Origin: CBFFRJ01 sp051486985
GTDB lineage: Bacteria; Pseudomonadota; Gammaproteobacteria; Enterobacterales; Enterobacteriaceae
DNA: 64,000 nt
Assembly (NCBI RefSeq): GCF_051486985.1
Contig: NZ_JAHVDV010000001.1
Span: 186,001 to 250,000 of the forward strand
Direction: 5' to 3'
This document shows, piece after piece, positions 51,883-60,950 of the stretch. The notes under the pieces are model-generated. The model had not been told where the DNA came from. It worked only from the letters and a program-made list of their open reading frames with translations, and made no database searches. How positions within the stretch are numbered: position 1 is the first letter of the stretch; each line of letters begins with the position of its first letter. The position numbers and the translations under genes are program-made.

Positions 51883-53007
51883 ATGAAATCGGGTCGCTAC
51901 ATTGGCGTGATGTCGGGGACGAGTCTGGATGGCGTAGACGTCGTGTTAGCCGCCATTGATGACAGAATGGTTGCGCAGCAGGCCAGCTTAACGTGGCCAA
52001 TGCCTGTTTCGCTAAAGGAGGCGATTCTGAGCGTATGTCAGGGGCAACCTGTCACGCTGTCGCAGCTTGGTCGTCTGGACAGCCAACTGGGCAAACTTTT
52101 TGCCGACGCGGTGCAGGCGTTACTCTCGCAGGAACGCCTCCTGGCCAAAGATATCGTGGCGATAGGCTGTCATGGGCAGACGGTCTGGCATGAACCTGTT
52201 GGCGACGAACCGCATACGCTGCAAATCGGTGACAATAACCAGATAGCTGCCCGCACCGGCATTACCGTCGTCGGGGATTTTCGCCGTCGGGACATCGCGC
52301 TCGGTGGGCAGGGCGCCCCCCTGGTTCCCGCGTTTCACCATGCGCTGCTCGCGCACCCAACCGAGCGCCGGATGGTGTTAAATATTGGCGGTATTGCCAA
52401 TGTCTCGGTCCTTTTTCCCGACTCGCCGGTAAAAGGGCATGACACCGGGCCTGGCAATATGTTGATGGATGCCTGGATCTGGCGGCAGCTTGGTAAACCC
52501 TATGATAAAGACGGGCAGTGGGCGAGCGGGGGCAAAGTGATTCTTCCCCTCCTGCAGCGCATGCTGAGCGATCCCTATTTTGCTGCGGCCGCGCCGAAAA
52601 GCACGGGTCGGGAGTATTTCAACTACAGCTGGCTTGAGCGGCAGCTTGCGGGCTTCCCGGCGCAGGCACCACAGGATGTGGAAAGAACGCTGGTTGAGCT
52701 GACAGCGGTGACGATCTCCGAACAGGTGCTGCTCGCTGGTGGCTGCGATCGATTGTTGGTTTGCGGCGGCGGCAGTCGTAATCCGTTGGTCATGGCGCGG
52801 TTATCATCGCTCCTCCCAGGCACTGAAGTGACCACCACCGATGAGGCGGGGATCAGTGGGGATGATATGGAAGCACTGGCCTTTGCATGGCTTGCCTGGC
52901 GTACGCTGGCAGGTTTGCCGGGAAATCTTCCCTCCGTTACCGGTGCCGCTTACCCTACGGTTCTTGGGGCCATTTATCCGGCTAATCCACGCCAGAATCA
53001 GAGTTAA
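51883..53007 (+). CDS. anmK: Anhydro-N-acetylmuramic acid kinase AnmK
   Basis: Opens and phosphorylates 1,6-anhydro-MurNAc from cell wall recycling to MurNAc-6-phosphate. 374 residues from MKSGRYIGVMSGTSLDGVDVV with SD GAAGGAAAG; an upstream extension of 19 codons is not used. ASKHA-type motifs: MSGTSLDGVD, GHDTGPGNMLMD (catalytic Asp region), VCGGGSRNPL. Confidence 0.95.
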   Translation: MKSGRYIGVMSGTSLDGVDVVLAAIDDRMVAQQASLTWPMPVSLKEAILSVCQGQPVTLSQLGRLDSQLGKLFADAVQALLSQERLLAKDIVAIGCHGQTVWHEPVGDEPHTLQIGDNNQIAARTGITVVGDFRRRDIALGGQGAPLVPAFHHALLAHPTERRMVLNIGGIANVSVLFPDSPVKGHDTGPGNMLMDAWIWRQLGKPYDKDGQWASGGKVILPLLQRMLSDPYFAAAAPKSTGREYFNYSWLERQLAGFPAQAPQDVERTLVELTAVTISEQVLLAGGCDRLLVCGGGSRNPLVMARLSSLLPGTEVTTTDEAGISGDDMEALAFAWLAWRTLAGLPGNLPSVTGAAYPTVLGAIYPANPRQNQS

Positions 53008-53100
53008 CTGACTTTCTCGCCGCCAGCGTACCGTTAGACTCCGGGTTTTGGGAGCGTGCAGTCAGCACTCTCCAGGACCCGGACCGTCGTGGAAGCACTC

Positions 53101-53424
53101 ATGAAAAAAATCCTCATCGTCTGCTTACCCGCCCTTCTGGCGGGATGTAGCTATTACAACCAGTTCGTTGAAAAGATGAATACCGATACGCTGGAGTACC
53201 AGTGCGAAGAGAAACCCCTTAGCGTAAAGTTAAATAAAACCCGTCAGGAGGCGCGTTTCGTCTATGACGACAAACACCTTAGCCTGGCACAGGGGCTGTC
53301 TGCCTCGGGTGCACGTTACACCGATGGCGTCTACGTCTTCTGGTCTAAAGGAGACACCGCAACTGTCTACAAGCGTGACCGCATCGTACTGAACAACTGC
53401 CAGCTACAGCATCCGCAGCGTTGA
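53101..53424 (+). CDS. mliC: Membrane-bound lysozyme inhibitor MliC
   Basis: Lipoprotein that inhibits c-type lysozyme. 107 residues from MKKILIVCLPALLAGC with lipobox LLAGC. The MliC domain shows CEEKPLSVKLN and the inhibitory loop with GARYTDGVYVFWSKGD; paired cysteines at ECQCEE and NNCQLQ. The start lies 93 bases after anmK; likely same transcript as anmK or pdxH. Confidence 0.92.
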   Translation: MKKILIVCLPALLAGCSYYNQFVEKMNTDTLEYQCEEKPLSVKLNKTRQEARFVYDDKHLSLAQGLSASGARYTDGVYVFWSKGDTATVYKRDRIVLNNCQLQHPQR

Positions 53425-53481
53425 GATTTTTGCAGGGGGGGCGCACAATAGCCCCACCTAATGACTCATTTCGCTAACGCC

Positions 53482-54138
53482 ATGTCTGATAACGATCAAT
53501 TGCAGCAAATCGCGCATCTGCGCCGTGAATATACCAGGGGCGGGCTACGCCGCAACGACCTGCCCGCCGAACCTTTACCGCTGTTTGAACGCTGGTTGGG
53601 CCAGGCCTGCGATGCCAGGCTTGCCGATCCTACAGCGATGGTGGTCGCGACTGTAGATGAAAGCGGCCAGCCTTATCAGCGAATCGTGCTGCTTAAGCAC
53701 TATGACGAGCGCGGACTGGTGTTTTACACCAACCTCGGCAGCCGCAAAGCGCAGCAAATTGAAAAGAACCCGGCCATTAGTTTGCTCTTTCCCTGGCACA
53801 TGCTTGAACGTCAGGTCATGGTCATCGGTAAGGCGGAGCGCCTCTCTACACTGGATGTGGTGAAGTATTTTCATAGTCGGCCGCGCGACAGCCAGATTGG
53901 CGCCTGGGTTTCTCAGCAATCCAGCCGAATCTCCGCCCGCGGCATTCTGGAAAGTAAGTTCCTCGAACTCAAGCAAAAATTCCAGCAGGGCGAGGTACCC
54001 TTACCCAGTTTCTGGGGCGGATTCCGCGTCAGTATTGAGCAAATGGAATTCTGGCAGGGCGGTGCCAACCGTCTGCACGATCGTTTTTTGTATCAACGCG
54101 AAAACGACGCCTGGAAAATTGACCGCCTCGCACCCTAA
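53482..54138 (+). CDS. pdxH: Pyridoxine 5'-phosphate oxidase PdxH
   Basis: FMN enzyme that oxidises PNP or PMP to pyridoxal phosphate. 218 residues from MSDNDQLQQIAHLRREY, matching E. coli; an in-frame ATG 7 codons earlier (53461) is possible, and neither has a good SD. FMN-binding stretch YQRIVLLKHYDERGLVFYTN, and C-terminal FRVSIEQMEFWQGG ... RLHDRFLY substrate contacts. It stands before tyrS. pdxY, the salvage kinase expected next to tyrS, is absent. Confidence 0.95.
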   Translation: MSDNDQLQQIAHLRREYTRGGLRRNDLPAEPLPLFERWLGQACDARLADPTAMVVATVDESGQPYQRIVLLKHYDERGLVFYTNLGSRKAQQIEKNPAISLLFPWHMLERQVMVIGKAERLSTLDVVKYFHSRPRDSQIGAWVSQQSSRISARGILESKFLELKQKFQQGEVPLPSFWGGFRVSIEQMEFWQGGANRLHDRFLYQRENDAWKIDRLAP

Positions 54139-54262
54139 TCCCTAAAAAATGTTGTGCTAAGCGCTGGTGCTACTGCATCCGGCGCTTTATTCTATGTAGC
54201 TTTCGTAACTGGCGAAAAGTCGTGTACCGACAGAGGTGCAGTCGTTTTAAATGGAGAATTTG

Positions 54263-55537
54263 ATGGCAAGCAGTAACTTGATTAAACAATTGCAAGAGCG
54301 CGGGCTGGTAGCCCAGGTGACGGACGAGGAAGCGTTAGCAGAGCGACTGGCGCAAGGCCCGATCGCGCTCTATTGCGGCTTCGATCCCACCGCCGACAGC
54401 TTGCATTTGGGGCATCTTGTTCCTTTGTTATGCCTGAAACGCTTCCAGCAGGCAGGTCATAAACCTGTTGCCCTGGTCGGCGGCGCAACGGGTCTGATTG
54501 GTGACCCGAGTTTTAAAGCCGCAGAGCGTAAACTTAACACCGAAGACACCGTGCAGGAGTGGGTAGACAAAATCCGTAAACAGGTGGCTCCGTTCCTCGA
54601 CTTTGATTGTGGTGAAAACTCAGCGATTGCGGCCAATAACTATGACTGGTTTGGCGGCATGAATGTGCTTACCTTCCTGCGTGACATCGGTAAGCACTTC
54701 TCGGTTAACCAGATGATAAATAAAGAAGCGGTGAAACAGCGTCTGAACCGTGACGATCAAGGGATCTCGTTTACCGAGTTTTCCTACAACCTGCTGCAGG
54801 GCTATGACTTCGCCTGTCTGAATAATCTGCACGGCGTTTCACTGCAAATTGGTGGTTCCGATCAGTGGGGTAACATCACATCCGGTATCGATCTGACCCG
54901 TCGCCTGCATCAGAATCAGGTCTTCGGTCTGACCGTTCCGCTGATTACGAAAGCCGATGGCACCAAATTTGGTAAAACTGAGGGTGGCGCGGTCTGGCTG
55001 GATCCGAAGAAAACCAGTCCATACAAGTTCTACCAGTTCTGGATCAACACGGCCGATGCTGACGTTTACCGCTTCCTGAAATTCTTCACCTTTATGGACA
55101 TTGAAGAGATCAATGCGCTGGAAGAAGAGGATAAAAACAGCGGTAAAGCGCCGCGTGCTCAGTACGTTCTGGCCGAGCTGGTAACGAAACTGGTGCATGG
55201 TGAAGAGGGGCTGGCGGCGGCAAAACGCATCACGGAAAGTCTCTTTAACGGTACCTTAAGCGATTTGAGCGAAGCGGATTTTGCACAGCTTGCCCAGGAT
55301 GGCGTGCCGATGATCGAAATGGAGAAAGGGGCGGACCTGATGCAGGCGCTGGTGGATTCCGATCTGCAGCCCTCACGCGGTCAGGCACGTAAAACCATCG
55401 CCTCTAACGCTGTTACCATTAACGGCGCGAAACAGGCCGATCCGGAATACTTTTTCGCGGACAGCGACCGCCTGTTTGGCCGCTACACGCTGCTGCGTCG
55501 TGGTAAAAAGAACTACTGCCTGATCTGCTGGAAATAA
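54263..55537 (+). CDS. tyrS: Tyrosyl-tRNA synthetase TyrS
   Basis: Charges tRNA-Tyr. 424 residues from MASSNLIKQLQERG, SD GGAG six bases before ATG; an in-frame ATG four codons upstream is ignored. Class I HIGH motif in DSLHLGHLVPLL, KMSKS equivalent in KFGKTEGG, and an S4-like C-terminal domain with SRGQARKTIASNAVTING. Confidence 0.98.
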   Translation: MASSNLIKQLQERGLVAQVTDEEALAERLAQGPIALYCGFDPTADSLHLGHLVPLLCLKRFQQAGHKPVALVGGATGLIGDPSFKAAERKLNTEDTVQEWVDKIRKQVAPFLDFDCGENSAIAANNYDWFGGMNVLTFLRDIGKHFSVNQMINKEAVKQRLNRDDQGISFTEFSYNLLQGYDFACLNNLHGVSLQIGGSDQWGNITSGIDLTRRLHQNQVFGLTVPLITKADGTKFGKTEGGAVWLDPKKTSPYKFYQFWINTADADVYRFLKFFTFMDIEEINALEEEDKNSGKAPRAQYVLAELVTKLVHGEEGLAAAKRITESLFNGTLSDLSEADFAQLAQDGVPMIEMEKGADLMQALVDSDLQPSRGQARKTIASNAVTINGAKQADPEYFFADSDRLFGRYTLLRRGKKNYCLICWK

Positions 55538-55555
55538 GCGGGCGGGAGTGAAATA

Positions 55556-55587
55556 AAAGGGAGTGAGCTATCACTCCCTTTTTTTAT
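55556..55587. terminator. Bidirectional terminator between tyrS and gstA
   Basis: AAAGGGAGTGA, loop GCTA, TCACTCCCTTT and T-run. It now separates tyrS directly from gstA. Confidence 0.92.
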
Positions 55588-55594
55588 GTGGTGG

Positions 55595-56197
55595 TTAAAT
55601 CCCTTCTGCCGCCATCGCCGCGGCTACTGCCGGTCGTGCTGCCACGCGCTGCATGTAAGCCGCGATATTTCCCGCTGCTGGCATGGCAAGTTTCACCGCG
55701 ACGGCCCAGCGCAGCACCGTGAACAGATAGCCATCGGCAATGGAGAAGTGCTGCCCATTGATCCACTCACGATCGGCCAGGGTGTCATCAACATACTGCA
55801 GTTTCTTCTCAAGCAGAGCACGGGCTGTAGGTTTGAAATCCTCCGGGGTATCCGGGCGGAAAAGGGGGGTAAAACCTTTATGCAGTTCAGTGGCGATGAA
55901 ATTCAGCCATTCCAGCGTCTTATAACGCTCCAGGTCGCCGACGGGGGCCAGTAAATGATTTTGCGGAGCTGTATCAGCAACGTATTGCATGATGGCCACA
56001 CCCTCAGTTAACAGGGTACCGGCATCTGTCTGAAGTGCGGGAACCTGTCCTTTCGGGTTAATAGCAAAAAAATCATCCCCATTTTCCAGGCGTTTTTTCA
56101 TTAAATCCACACCTGCCAGTTCAACCTCTTTTCCCGCTTCACGCAGGGCGATATGGGAAGCCAGTGAGCAGGCACCTGGTTTGTAAAACAGTTTCAT
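55595..56197 (-). CDS. gstA: Glutathione S-transferase GstA
   Basis: Beta-class glutathione transferase. 200 residues (201 in E. coli). Glutathione-contact Cys10 is in YKPGACSLASH, and the family LLTEGVAIMQYVAD motif near residue 63 follows. SD AAAGGAG. Convergent with tyrS. Confidence 0.95.
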   Translation of the reverse strand: MKLFYKPGACSLASHIALREAGKEVELAGVDLMKKRLENGDDFFAINPKGQVPALQTDAGTLLTEGVAIMQYVADTAPQNHLLAPVGDLERYKTLEWLNFIATELHKGFTPLFRPDTPEDFKPTARALLEKKLQYVDDTLADREWINGQHFSIADGYLFTVLRWAVAVKLAMPAAGNIAAYMQRVAARPAVAAAMAAEGI

Positions 56198-56247
56198 TCG
56201 TCACTCCTTTTAGCTGAATTCCGACTTAGATTATTCCCCTCAGGCAT

Positions 56248-56280
56248 AAAAAAAAAGCCGTTAACGTAAAGTTAACGGCT
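56248..56280 (-). terminator. Rho-independent terminator after dtpA
   Basis: AGCCGTTAAC, 5-base loop, GTTAACGGCT, then at least eight T on the minus strand. Confidence 0.92.
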
Positions 56281-56305
56281 CTGTTCACACTCGGTTACGC
56301 AAAAG

Positions 56306-57811
56306 TCATACTTTCGCCGTTTCCGCTTTCGCTATATCGTCGGCGTCATTGAGCGTCATACGATTGAGTTTCGGCGCGGCAATCACCATCAGGGCGGCGA
56401 TCACTGCGGTTACAATACCGATTTGCAGGAAGACGTGACCGTAGACATTCAGCGACATCAGCGGGTCAGTTACGTTCTCAGGAATAGCCATCTGATTAGC
56501 AACATAACCGGCAATGATGTTTGCCCCAGCGGTGGTCAGGAACCAGCTGCCCATAATGAAGCCCATCAGGCGCTGAGGTACAAGCTGTGCGACCATCGCC
56601 AGACCCAGACCGGAGATCATCAGTTCACCGATGCTCTGCAGGCCATAGCTTGCAACCAGCCAGCTCACGGAGACGATACCGGCTTCAGAGGCAAATTTAG
56701 TGCCGAGCGGCAGCACCAGGAACGCGCCGGAGCACAGCACCATACCAATGGCGAATTTGTGCGGCATCGGCAGGGTATCGCCCATCTTATTGTAGATAGC
56801 GGCCAGGATCGGGCTGCCAACAATAATCCAGAACGGGTTCAATGCCTGGAACTGTTCCGGCTCGAAGGTCAGGCCCAGCAGGGTATGCTCTACGTTACGG
56901 ATAGCAAAGAAGTTCAGGGAGGTCGGCATCTGGCTGTAGAGTACGAAGAAAACGATAGCCTGCAGCATCAGAATAAAGGCAACAATCATCTTACGACGTG
57001 CAGCACCCTGCAGAGCAAAGGTCTCTTTAGCAAAGATGCAAATGATACACAGCGCAACTACGCCCAGCACCATGCGCGCAATACCCTGATTGTGTAGCAG
57101 CCAGGTGGCAACAGTCACCAGTACCACAACCCCGACAATAGTCGCCAGCAGGTAGCCGACACGCAATGGCTCAAAGTCAGGACGGGAGCCATAGTCTTTG
57201 ACCCAACGTTTGCAGAAAGCAAAGTTAACAATGGTGATCACCAGACCGACAACGCTCAGTGCGAAGGCAACGCTCCAGCCAAATTGCGCAGCCAGCCACG
57301 GCGTGGCGAGCATCGAGAAGAAGGAGCCAACGTTAACGGCCATGTAGTACATGGTAAATGCGCCGTCCAGACGAGGATCGTCCTTTGCATAGCAGGTAGA
57401 CAGCAACGAAGAGGGGTTAGCCTTGAAGAGCCCGTTACCTACGGCAATGGCTGCCATTCCCATGTAGACGATACCGGCATCGTGACCCGACCACGCGACT
57501 AACGCGTAGCCAATCGCCAGCACAATAGCGCCAAGCATAATAACGCGTTTGGTTCCCAGGACTTTATCGCCCAGCCAGCCACCGATGGCGACTAACCCAT
57601 ACACCAGGGCGCTAAAAGAAGAGAACAGGGTGATTGAATCGGCTTCTGACATACCCAGCTGCTTAACCAGGTAGACTGCCATAATACCCTGCAGGCCATA
57701 AAAGCCGAACCGCTCCCATAACTCGATTGAGAAGATGAGATAAAACGCTTTCGGTTGATTGAAAGCGTTAAGACTTACGCTTTCGGTTGATTTGTTGTTT
57801 GCTGTTGACAC
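56306..57811 (-). CDS. dtpA: Dipeptide/tripeptide permease DtpA
   Basis: Proton-coupled oligopeptide transporter (POT family, also TppB). 501 residues from GTG (VSTANNKSTESVSLNAF) with SD AGAGG; an open frame extends 16 codons. About 14 hydrophobic segments. The proton-coupling motif near residue 33 reads ELWERFGFYGLQG: the first tyrosine of the usual YYG is phenylalanine. Otherwise near identical to E. coli. OmpR regulates dtpA in E. coli; no clear OmpR box was read here. Confidence 0.96.
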   Translation of the reverse strand: MSTANNKSTESVSLNAFNQPKAFYLIFSIELWERFGFYGLQGIMAVYLVKQLGMSEADSITLFSSFSALVYGLVAIGGWLGDKVLGTKRVIMLGAIVLAIGYALVAWSGHDAGIVYMGMAAIAVGNGLFKANPSSLLSTCYAKDDPRLDGAFTMYYMAVNVGSFFSMLATPWLAAQFGWSVAFALSVVGLVITIVNFAFCKRWVKDYGSRPDFEPLRVGYLLATIVGVVVLVTVATWLLHNQGIARMVLGVVALCIICIFAKETFALQGAARRKMIVAFILMLQAIVFFVLYSQMPTSLNFFAIRNVEHTLLGLTFEPEQFQALNPFWIIVGSPILAAIYNKMGDTLPMPHKFAIGMVLCSGAFLVLPLGTKFASEAGIVSVSWLVASYGLQSIGELMISGLGLAMVAQLVPQRLMGFIMGSWFLTTAGANIIAGYVANQMAIPENVTDPLMSLNVYGHVFLQIGIVTAVIAALMVIAAPKLNRMTLNDADDIAKAETAKV

Positions 57812-58547
57812 AAAGACCTCTTTTTTTACATCCCATATTAACGGGGCGACTCGGCACACGATGCCCAGTTTTCATCGTGTTTATAATAATTGCGGGAAGG
57901 AAAACGGCGGGTAATGTTCCTTATCCTGGCACGAGAGGCAAGAGCTTTGTAATGAACTGTTACATTTAACCTGAGCGATATTATAAACCGCAGAGATAAA
58001 TGTTATTTAGCGTTAAATTTTGCCGCCAGAATAATGGCAGTTTTTTCCACTACCAGAGAGGGGTGATAACCCGCGTGCGGGTATATCTTCTGCTATTTAG
58101 CGCGCCATGCAGTTAATCGGGCTGGAAGTGCGCATTTTACTGGTCTTATATGTTGATTATTGATTTTTTCGCAGGTTGTGCATAGCAAACGTTATCGTCA
58201 AAACGATCCAGGAATTAACCATCTCGTAGCAAAGTTGCAATAATCACCTCAGGGTAGAATTTTTTTGGCATAAAAAAACTTTTCATCAACAGAAAAGCTA
58301 ATAAGCAATATATAAAAGGATGAAAATGGCTTGTTGCAGAACAATTGACGCAAAGCTAACAAGTTTGAACAGGGCACGCTGTTTACGACCGGTTCATCAC
58401 AACCCTTGAAAACTCTCGCGTGGTGATATGGATATAGGCGCAGATCAATGTTTTCAGGTTTTTTTCAGGGAATTACGCCCCAGGGAATGACAGGGCGCTG
58501 ACACACTGTCAGACTTAGCCCTTCGCATATAATTCGGAGTTTACCCC
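57812..58547. other. Large non-coding region between dtpA and the CopD-like gene
   Basis: 736 bases, AT-rich. It carries the dtpA promoter region (a TATTATAAAC element at about 57880 on the minus strand) and a hairpin ACCCGC-GT-GCGGGT near 58068. One tiny frame with a good SD is listed separately. Otherwise unexplained, and large for this compact genome. Confidence 0.45.
58326..58409 (+). CDS. Possible 27-residue small protein
   Basis: MACCRTIDAKLTSLNRARCL and six further residues. AAAAGG lies six bases before the ATG, and upstream TATATAAAA could be part of a promoter. Two adjacent cysteines and a basic character. No family known; could be chance. Confidence 0.22.
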   Translation: MACCRTIDAKLTSLNRARCLRPVHHNP

Positions 58548-58979
58548 ATGAATTTTCACCCATGGCTTAATGCTGTGCACATCATTGCGGCCATCATCTG
58601 GCTTGGCGGCATGCTGGTAATGGCGGTTGTGGTTGGCTGGTCAGGTTATCAGATAAGACAACAAGGGGCTGTGCCTGCCTCGCTGCTGGAATTCGTACGG
58701 ACCTGGAGTCGTAAAATCACCTCGCCTGCGATGATATTGTTGTGGGTAGTGGGAATAGCGATGATTGTGCTGCACGGCAGGATGCCGCACCTTTGGTTAG
58801 TACTTAAGATAGTCATCATCATTGGGCTCTCCGGCATTCACGGCGTGCTCACCGGCACTTTACGCCGCCTGGCCGCAGGTAGCGCTACCCGTGTCCCTGG
58901 CATCGTTTTTCAGGCCACGCCGATTATCCTTGTGGCCGTTGCGCTGGTTATTCTGCTTGCCGTGTTCAGGCCGTTTTAA
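58548..58979 (+). CDS. CopD/HemJ-like integral membrane protein
   Basis: 143 residues with four hydrophobic segments (about 8-30, 53-73, 80-103 and 120-140). His and Trp in LNAVHIIAAIIWLGGMLVM and Lys/His in LWLVLKIVIIIGLSGIHGVL follow the pattern of CopD-domain and HemJ-type proteins, which bind heme or copper. Whether it binds either is not shown. ATG with SD CGGAG. K-12 has no gene between dtpA and nth; convergent with nth. Confidence 0.72.
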   Translation: MNFHPWLNAVHIIAAIIWLGGMLVMAVVVGWSGYQIRQQGAVPASLLEFVRTWSRKITSPAMILLWVVGIAMIVLHGRMPHLWLVLKIVIIIGLSGIHGVLTGTLRRLAAGSATRVPGIVFQATPIILVAVALVILLAVFRPF

Positions 58980-58990
58980 CGCAAGCGGTT

Positions 58991-59626
58991 TCAGCTATCG
59001 GTTTTGTTCTCGAACTCACACAGGTCTTCGATGATACAAGAGCCGCAGCGGGGTTTACGGGCGATACAGGTATAGCGTCCATGCAGGATAAACCAGTGGT
59101 GGCAATCAACTTTAAATTCCGTCGGTACGACGCTTAGTAGTTTCTCTTCAACCTGTTCGACGTTCTTGCCCGGTGCGAAGTGGGTGCGATTGCAGACCCG
59201 GAATATATGGGTGTCCACCGCGATGGTAGGCCAGCCAAACGCGGTATTAAGCACCACATTCGCTGTTTTTCGGCCCACGCCGGGAAGCGCTTCCAGCGCG
59301 GCCCGGTCTTCCGGAACTTCCCCTGCATGACGTTCCAGCAGAATGCGACAGGTCTTAATCACGTTCTCAGCTTTGGTATTAAAGAGCCCGATGGTTTTAA
59401 TATAGCTTTTCAGCCCTTCGACGCCGAGCTCGAGTATCGCCTGCGGGGTATTCGCAACAGGGTAGAGCAGGGCGGTGGCTTTGTTGACACTGACATCGGT
59501 AGCCTGTGCGGAGAGCAGAACGGCGATAAGCAGCTCAAAAGGAGAGGTAAAGTTCAGCTCCGTGGTCGGATGCGGATTGTTGTCGCGCAGGCGGGTGAGA
59601 ATTTCCCGCCTTTTCAGTTTATTCAT
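58991..59626 (-). CDS. nth: Endonuclease III
   Basis: Bifunctional DNA glycosylase/AP lyase removing oxidised pyrimidines. 211 residues. Helix-hairpin-helix LEALPGVGRKTANVVLN with catalytic Lys near 120, Asp in AVDTHIFRV near 138, and the C-terminal 4Fe-4S ligands in CIARKPRCGSCIIEDLC. Start overlaps the rsxE stop by one base, so it is the last gene of the rsx operon. Confidence 0.98.
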   Translation of the reverse strand: MNKLKRREILTRLRDNNPHPTTELNFTSPFELLIAVLLSAQATDVSVNKATALLYPVANTPQAILELGVEGLKSYIKTIGLFNTKAENVIKTCRILLERHAGEVPEDRAALEALPGVGRKTANVVLNTAFGWPTIAVDTHIFRVCNRTHFAPGKNVEQVEEKLLSVVPTEFKVDCHHWFILHGRYTCIARKPRCGSCIIEDLCEFENKTDS

Positions 59627-60318
59627 TACGCCTTCCCGGGCACTGAATGAGAGGGTTCACTCGCCGGCACAGCGGCACGACGCTTTTTCGAACGCTCATC
59701 GATGAGATATTTAATGGCCAGCAGCATTCCCAGGCCAATAAAGGCACCGGGCGGCAGCATAGCCAGCAGAAAAGAGGAGTCGGTATGGAACACCTCGATC
59801 CGCAGTACTTTCGCCCAACTGCCTAACAGACTGTCTGCACCGTCAAACAGCGTACCGTTACCGAGTATCTCGCGAAGAGAACCCAGCGTAAACATGGTAC
59901 AGGTTGCCCCCATGCCAATGGAGAAGCCATCGAGAGCTGACAACCCGGGCCCCTTTTTAGCGGCGAAGGCCTCAGCACGGCCAACCACGATACAGTTAGT
60001 CACGATAAGCGGGATAAAAATCCCCAGCGACTGATACAGCCCGTAAGCATAGGCATTGATCAGCATCTGCACGATGCTCACCACGGAGGCGATAATCATC
60101 ACGTAAATCGGAATGCGGATTTCGGATGGCGTCCAGCGGCGCACCAGCGAGATAGTAAAGTTTGTCAGGGTCAGCACCAGCGTCGTCGCCAGCCCAAGGC
60201 CGAGGGCATTGGTTGCAGTCGACGTGACGGCCAGAAGCGGACACATCCCCAACAGCTGCACTAATGCCGAGTTATTTTTCCACAATCCCTGGACAATAAT
60301 TTCTTTAATTTCACTCAT
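59626..60318 (-). CDS. rsxE: Rsx/Rnf electron transport subunit RsxE
   Basis: Inner-membrane subunit of the Rsx complex that uses NADH to reduce SoxR's 2Fe-2S cluster and turn off the superoxide response; homolog of Rnf and NqrD. 230 residues, six hydrophobic segments. Conserved LLGMCPLLAVT and VTNCIVVGRAEAFA carry membrane cysteines thought to hold an Fe-S cluster. Followed at once by nth. Confidence 0.96.
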   Translation of the reverse strand: MSEIKEIIVQGLWKNNSALVQLLGMCPLLAVTSTATNALGLGLATTLVLTLTNFTISLVRRWTPSEIRIPIYVMIIASVVSIVQMLINAYAYGLYQSLGIFIPLIVTNCIVVGRAEAFAAKKGPGLSALDGFSIGMGATCTMFTLGSLREILGNGTLFDGADSLLGSWAKVLRIEVFHTDSSFLLAMLPPGAFIGLGMLLAIKYLIDERSKKRRAAVPASEPSHSVPGKA

Positions 60319-60320
60319 GA

Positions 60321-60941
60321 TTACTCTCCACAGGTCTGTAAGCCAGAAAGTTGGCCGGGCAGCGTCTGCGCATAGAGTCCAGCCCGCCTGACGGCATTCA
60401 CGACGGCACGCGGGGTGATGGTCGCACCGGTAAACTGATCAAAATCGCCGCCGTCTTTCTTCACGGCCCAGTGTGTGTCGTTCGCACCTTCGATTTTCTT
60501 ACCGGCAAAACCGGTGATCCAGTCTGAAATACGCAGCTCTATTTTGTCGCCAAGGCCCGGCGTTTCATGATGTTCAGTGACGCGTGTGCCAAGCACGGTG
60601 CCGTTGAAATCCGTGCCCACAAGCAGTTGAATGGCGCCGGAATAGCCGTCAGGCGCGGTCGCTTCAATCACCGCCCCGACCGGAGTATTATCCTGGCGTG
60701 CGATATATACCTTATGTCTGCCTTTTCCAAGCTCAGGCGCATCCACCAGATAACAGCTGGACTGCAGCGCATTATTATAGCTGTCAGAGGGTAAAACCTG
60801 ACTGAACAACGCTTTTTGCTGCATCACGGCCTGATCGGCAATGGTGGATTTTGTCAGTTGGTTAATCGCTGCGGTCATGCCGGTTGAAGCCGCCGCGAAC
60901 AGCGTCAACGTCATGCCGTACTTACGCATGGTATCTAGCAT
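60321..60941 (-). CDS. rsxG: Rsx/Rnf electron transport subunit RsxG
   Basis: Periplasmic-facing FMN subunit of Rsx. 206 residues. One N-terminal helix, then the FMN-binding domain with the covalent flavin Thr in FTGATITPRAVVNAV (near residue 174). Two bases from rsxE and nine after rsxD. Confidence 0.96.
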   Translation of the reverse strand: MLDTMRKYGMTLTLFAAASTGMTAAINQLTKSTIADQAVMQQKALFSQVLPSDSYNNALQSSCYLVDAPELGKGRHKVYIARQDNTPVGAVIEATAPDGYSGAIQLLVGTDFNGTVLGTRVTEHHETPGLGDKIELRISDWITGFAGKKIEGANDTHWAVKKDGGDFDQFTGATITPRAVVNAVRRAGLYAQTLPGQLSGLQTCGE

Positions 60942-60950
60942 GGCGACTCC

